This document shows positions 60,607 through 64,000 of a stretch of 64,000 bases of DNA, piece by piece (positions within the stretch are counted from its first letter, which is position 1; each line of letters starts with the position of its first letter). Location: assembly GCA_021234535.1 (NCBI GenBank), contig CM037843.1, forward strand, positions 17,515,911 to 17,579,910. Direction: 5' to 3'. This DNA comes from Stichopus chloronotus. Lineage: Eukaryota; Echinodermata; Holothuroidea; Aspidochirotida; Stichopodidae. Under the pieces are notes generated by a model. That model was given only the letters and a program-made list of their open reading frames with translations, was not told where the DNA came from and ran no database searches. The position numbers and the translations under genes were made by a program.

Positions 60607-60985
60607 CTGCCAGAATTATCTTTCCCAACTATCAGTCGAGATGCTCTGCACATGTGAAAGTCTGCCATTACCGATTCAGAGTAACCCATAGCAACTGTTT
60701 ATACTTTTCAGTGACTTAAACTGTACCTTTTGATATGGCAAAAAAATACGGTATTATTATCCTGGAGTAATTGTGAGGAAGTCATAGGTACGCATATGGC
60801 CTGCCAGAGTCACTTTCCATAGCAACCAGTCGAGATGCTCTGAAGGCAGCTGTTATCCATTGAAGACTAAGGCATATCAACAGTGCGTACTGTTCCGGTG
60901 AATTTTTCAACATCGGTTAGGGCTAAAAATAATAGGTAATTACTCTGGGGTATAACTTACTGTGAGGGTGTTGCACTATTTACTA
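60607..60985. repeat. Tandem duplication, two copies of about 194 bp
   Basis: CTGCCAGAATTATCTTTCCC...CAGTCGAGATGCTCTG at 60607 is repeated at 60801 as CTGCCAGAGTCACTTTCCAT...CAGTCGAGATGCTCTG. Later parallels are CATAGCAACTG/CATATCAACAG and TAATTGTGAGG/ACTTACTGTGAGG. The two copies are clearly diverged. Confidence 0.7.
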
Positions 60986-61608
60986 TAACGTCTAACAACT
61001 CACAAAGCATTTCTTCTCTGACTGGGTCAATCTGCATACTGTACATAACACACCAGTTCGCTTCCCTGTGCATCTTGAATCTATCTTGATGCAGGGAGGA
61101 ATCGCCGATGTGGTAATGAACATCACTTGGGCACTAGCAGAGTACAGCATGGGGGATTACCCTCCCACTGGTATTGGAATGTGGGATTAATGAATATATA
61201 TAGCTGGAGTGAGGAAGCCTTGGATGTGCCCGTGAATAGTTGGAGGATGACTAGCATCAGAGGTTGCTCAAAATTTTTTCAGACACATTCTTGAGGTCAA
61301 CCTGTCACAAAATTTGCACAACATGGACATCTCAACAAGAACAAAACTGATAATGAAAGAAGAAAATGAGACAGAGAGAAAGAAGGGCAAAAACTCACAA
61401 GGTGACTTTGAATTTTCATGTAAGTAATATCAGGGTGGTATCCCTCTTCTTATGATGATGTTAGAAGTTATACCTGATATTGATGGGTAAAGTTTGTCAG
61501 TAGACTGCATTTCATTAGAAGCGTGGGATCATTTTAATAGGTGTACATGTAATAGTACTGTTTGAACTCCATGTATTTGGCCATTTGCAGCAGAACGGGA
61601 GATGGGAT

Positions 61609-61884
61609 GGGGGGGGGGGGGGGATCTGTGAGAAAAAATGGGTATGGGTCAGCTTCTCCCCCCCAATATTTGCCAAGGTCTTCTATAATAAATGGAAGAG
61701 AATGCAAAATGCACTATGATTCATGTATGTCATCTCAACCATGCAATGCAGATGGAACCACAGGGAAATGCCAGCTCTGGCCATCATCTGCAGGGTTTGT
61801 AAAGTTCGAAATTGTCTTCTATGTTGGCCCTCTGCTTAGACCTCTGCTTAGTCCTGCCAGCAGTTAGGCCCCCCCCCCCCCCCC
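61609..61884. repeat. G15 tract and C16 tract 245 bp apart
   Basis: An uninterrupted run of 15 G (61609-61623) and one of 16 C (61869-61884) flank a 245-bp segment that is not otherwise repetitive. Each run could form a G-quadruplex on one strand, or the two could pair as a long-loop hairpin. Confidence 0.9.
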
Positions 61885-63904
61885 ATTTTTTTCATTCTGC
61901 AATGCCTGTCTTGGTGAAAGTTGAATAGGCTACATTTTATAGCACATGTTGCATATCAAGTTACATGATATTCTAGTGTGGCGTAATCAGCCTTCTCCAC
62001 AAAGTTGTGTATTCTTTTCAAATTTCCCCTCACTTTCAGTCAACTAAAAAGGTGGCATCCTGATTGAATTACGTTAAAAGTCTGAACATTTTGTTTTGAT
62101 TCTATTCCTCCCAGTGAGTGAAATATGAAAAGGAGTAATTCTTAGGCCTAACACATAAAATACAAACCTTTTGCAAATATGTTGCTCAATGCAAAATATA
62201 ATTTGCACTCCAAATTGACATACTTAAACGTCTTTAGTGTTCAGTTAACTTTCTGTGAGCCTCACAATACTGTGTGTCATATCTGTCACATTTTGAGAAT
62301 TATAGTGGTCGTGCACATAGTGCTACGTCAGCACACATGTGACTGTGAGCATTTCTGCTACCTTTCAACAACATAAAGTTTTTGGCAGGAAAGTGGATAA
62401 TTTCTCTTGTTTAGCTTTTATGTAAAGCACACTGTTAAGACTTGAGTTTCAGTTCCTGTACTCTCACCAGTACTTACTTAGCATTTATCATCTCTGTCGA
62501 GGTCATTGAATTGATATTTTGTCAGTATTGTGAACCCTTCCGTGTACAGGCTGAACCTTTCCCTAATCGCGTGAGCCAGTGTGGACTGGCATACCCTTGT
62601 TTTCTCAAGGCAATTATTGTGTAATTATAGCAGACATGTTAGAACGGTACCAGTTAATAATTACTCAGATCTGCGCTAAATATGCAGAGTGAACAGGTTT
62701 TTGTCTCGCACCAATGTGTTTTCTTACTCATTGAAATGGAAGTTGGCAGAAAATCAGGGTAGAGGAATTTTTTTTCTCCAGAATCCCTGAAGTCATAAGA
62801 AATTCAAGATTGATGATCCTTCTGAGTTGAAAGAAGTCTTGTTGTCTGAATTTACAGAGCGAGCGGTACGAACCATTGAATTGTTAATGAAGTCTACATC
62901 ATATTGGTACAGTGCAAATAGTTGAAGTCTGGAGAAAAATGAAACGTGCTCTAATTTTCAAGTTGTCATTCGTATTCATAGCACTTGGTCTCTGAATTAC
63001 ACCTGTGTGTGTTATGCATTTATGGCCAATTGTGTGGGGGACGTATTGATCATCACCATGGTAATAATCTATATGTCTGCCTATCCATCTGTCAGTCTAT
63101 AGATATACAAAAATCTTTGAAATTCTTGAGGGTGTCTACCCTTGTGATATTAATGCTTTCAACTTCATAATATCATGTGTCAAAAAAATGCTAAAGAAGA
63201 CACTTAATGGTCACTTTTAGCAAATTGCACAACATAGTACTATAAACTAGATATATGAAAGAGGGAGGTGGGGGACAATGTGGGAAAAGGAATTAAAGGG
63301 GATCAGTGAATGATGAAACACTAATTATTGTTCCTCACTGAGATACTGAGCCTAGCATTTGACTATCAGTTTTGAAATTGCTGAATAGTGACCTGCATTT
63401 TGTGAGTTTGACGTTGGAGCTACTACGACTGGAGAAGAATTAACGTCTTTGTGACATTGTGTGCTACTGTTCAACTCCAATGTCACCTTGAATTACATTC
63501 TTATCAACCCCTTTACAAGTCCATTCAGTACCTTATCTAATTAATATGACAATTTCTCTCCCCATTGCTGCACATAATTCCTTTGAATTACTTCATTTAC
63601 AGCGTGTACTCCCTCACCTCATATAACCGTAAGCTATGATAACAGTCGTTCTTTTCATACAATCAAACTTTTGAATTCCTGTTTGTCAGAACAGACTCCC
63701 CAAAACTCCTAGGTGTGGGAATTACAACTAGCGACGTACTCACCTCATATTACCTGTGCATAACTGTATTGACTATGGTCTATAGCATCTTGCAGACGAC
63801 TGCAGTAAACTTCGCTGCTAGACCAAAGAGTTTAGTCTTTGAAATTATGGAAGGACTGTGGCCAGATACTAGATACTGTATTTTCTCATTCTAGCAGATG
63901 AACT

Positions 63905-63964
63905 CTGTCACTTCTTATGAAGGTCAAAGGTCATTTGGAGTCAGTGGAGATTATAGTTTGTCAA
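63905..63964 (-). repeat. Fragment of the DR1-bearing repeat, reverse orientation
   Basis: AGGTCAAAGGTCA at 63921-63933 is a perfect DR1. It is followed by TTTGGAGTCAGTGGAGA, the reverse complement of the unit phrase found in the other copies. It runs towards the window edge, so its length is unknown. It is the only copy in this orientation. Confidence 0.55.
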
Positions 63965-64000
63965 CTTGTAGACATGGCATCCTGCAAAGTTTAAGGTATT

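Larger units (their letters stand above)
53363..64000 (+). other. CRIM1-like intron (continues past the window)
   Basis: I searched for the next expected exon (cysteine-rich, with a CCPLP-like box and von Willebrand C spacing) and saw none. The stretch holds a hairpin (54.4 kb), a CpG-dense patch (54.9-55.0 kb), a dispersed repeat (56.8-57.15 kb), a 194-bp tandem duplication (60.6-61.0 kb), long G and C runs (61.6-61.9 kb) and a DR1-bearing repeat fragment (63.9 kb). Confidence 0.6.

Overview
The window is animal nuclear DNA: AT-rich, with short exons flanked by GT..AG splice sites, long introns and many old interspersed repeats. There are no operons, ribosome binding sites or phage and plasmid genes. 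The gene content (mitochondrial ribosomal protein uL4m, an SLC46-type transporter, a CRIM1-type IGFBP-domain protein), the many short TAGGCCTA-like motifs and the repeat types suggest a marine deuterostome invertebrate. An echinoderm is most likely, but this is an inference from style and no species can be named.

Layout. (1) 1-3.58 kb, plus strand: intron and last coding exon of MRPL4. (2) 3.6-12.4 kb: mostly anonymous sequence, with an interspersed repeat at 11.08-12.08 kb and an uncertain chain of exon-like minus-strand segments between 10.16 and 12.34 kb. (3) 12.57-37.11 kb, minus strand: a complete SLC46-family major facilitator gene. I assembled it by hand from seven coding exons whose splice phases all agree; they total 1476 bp, or 491 residues plus stop. 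Its introns hold a 26-copy 23-bp minisatellite, a ~140-bp tandem repeat and several old repeat copies. (4) 37.1-46.2 kb: the spacer between the SLC46 and CRIM1-like genes, which diverge head to head. It holds two decayed non-LTR reverse transcriptase remnants, an 833-bp foldback element with an 8-bp target duplication, and a ~320-bp element with inverted terminal repeats. (5) 46.19-64 kb, plus strand: the first two recognisable coding exons of a CRIM1 orthologue (signal peptide, IGFBP domain, then the following cysteine-rich segment). The rest of the gene lies beyond the window.

The three genes have unrelated jobs: mitochondrial translation, membrane transport of small solutes, and extracellular growth-factor (BMP) binding. 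Nothing indicates that they act as a system. The most interesting non-genic signal is an interspersed repeat family whose units carry perfect DR1 nuclear-receptor sites (TGACCTTTGACCT), with four blocks in one orientation and a further fragment at the right edge. I found no defence system, CRISPR array, RNA gene or clear novel gene cluster.
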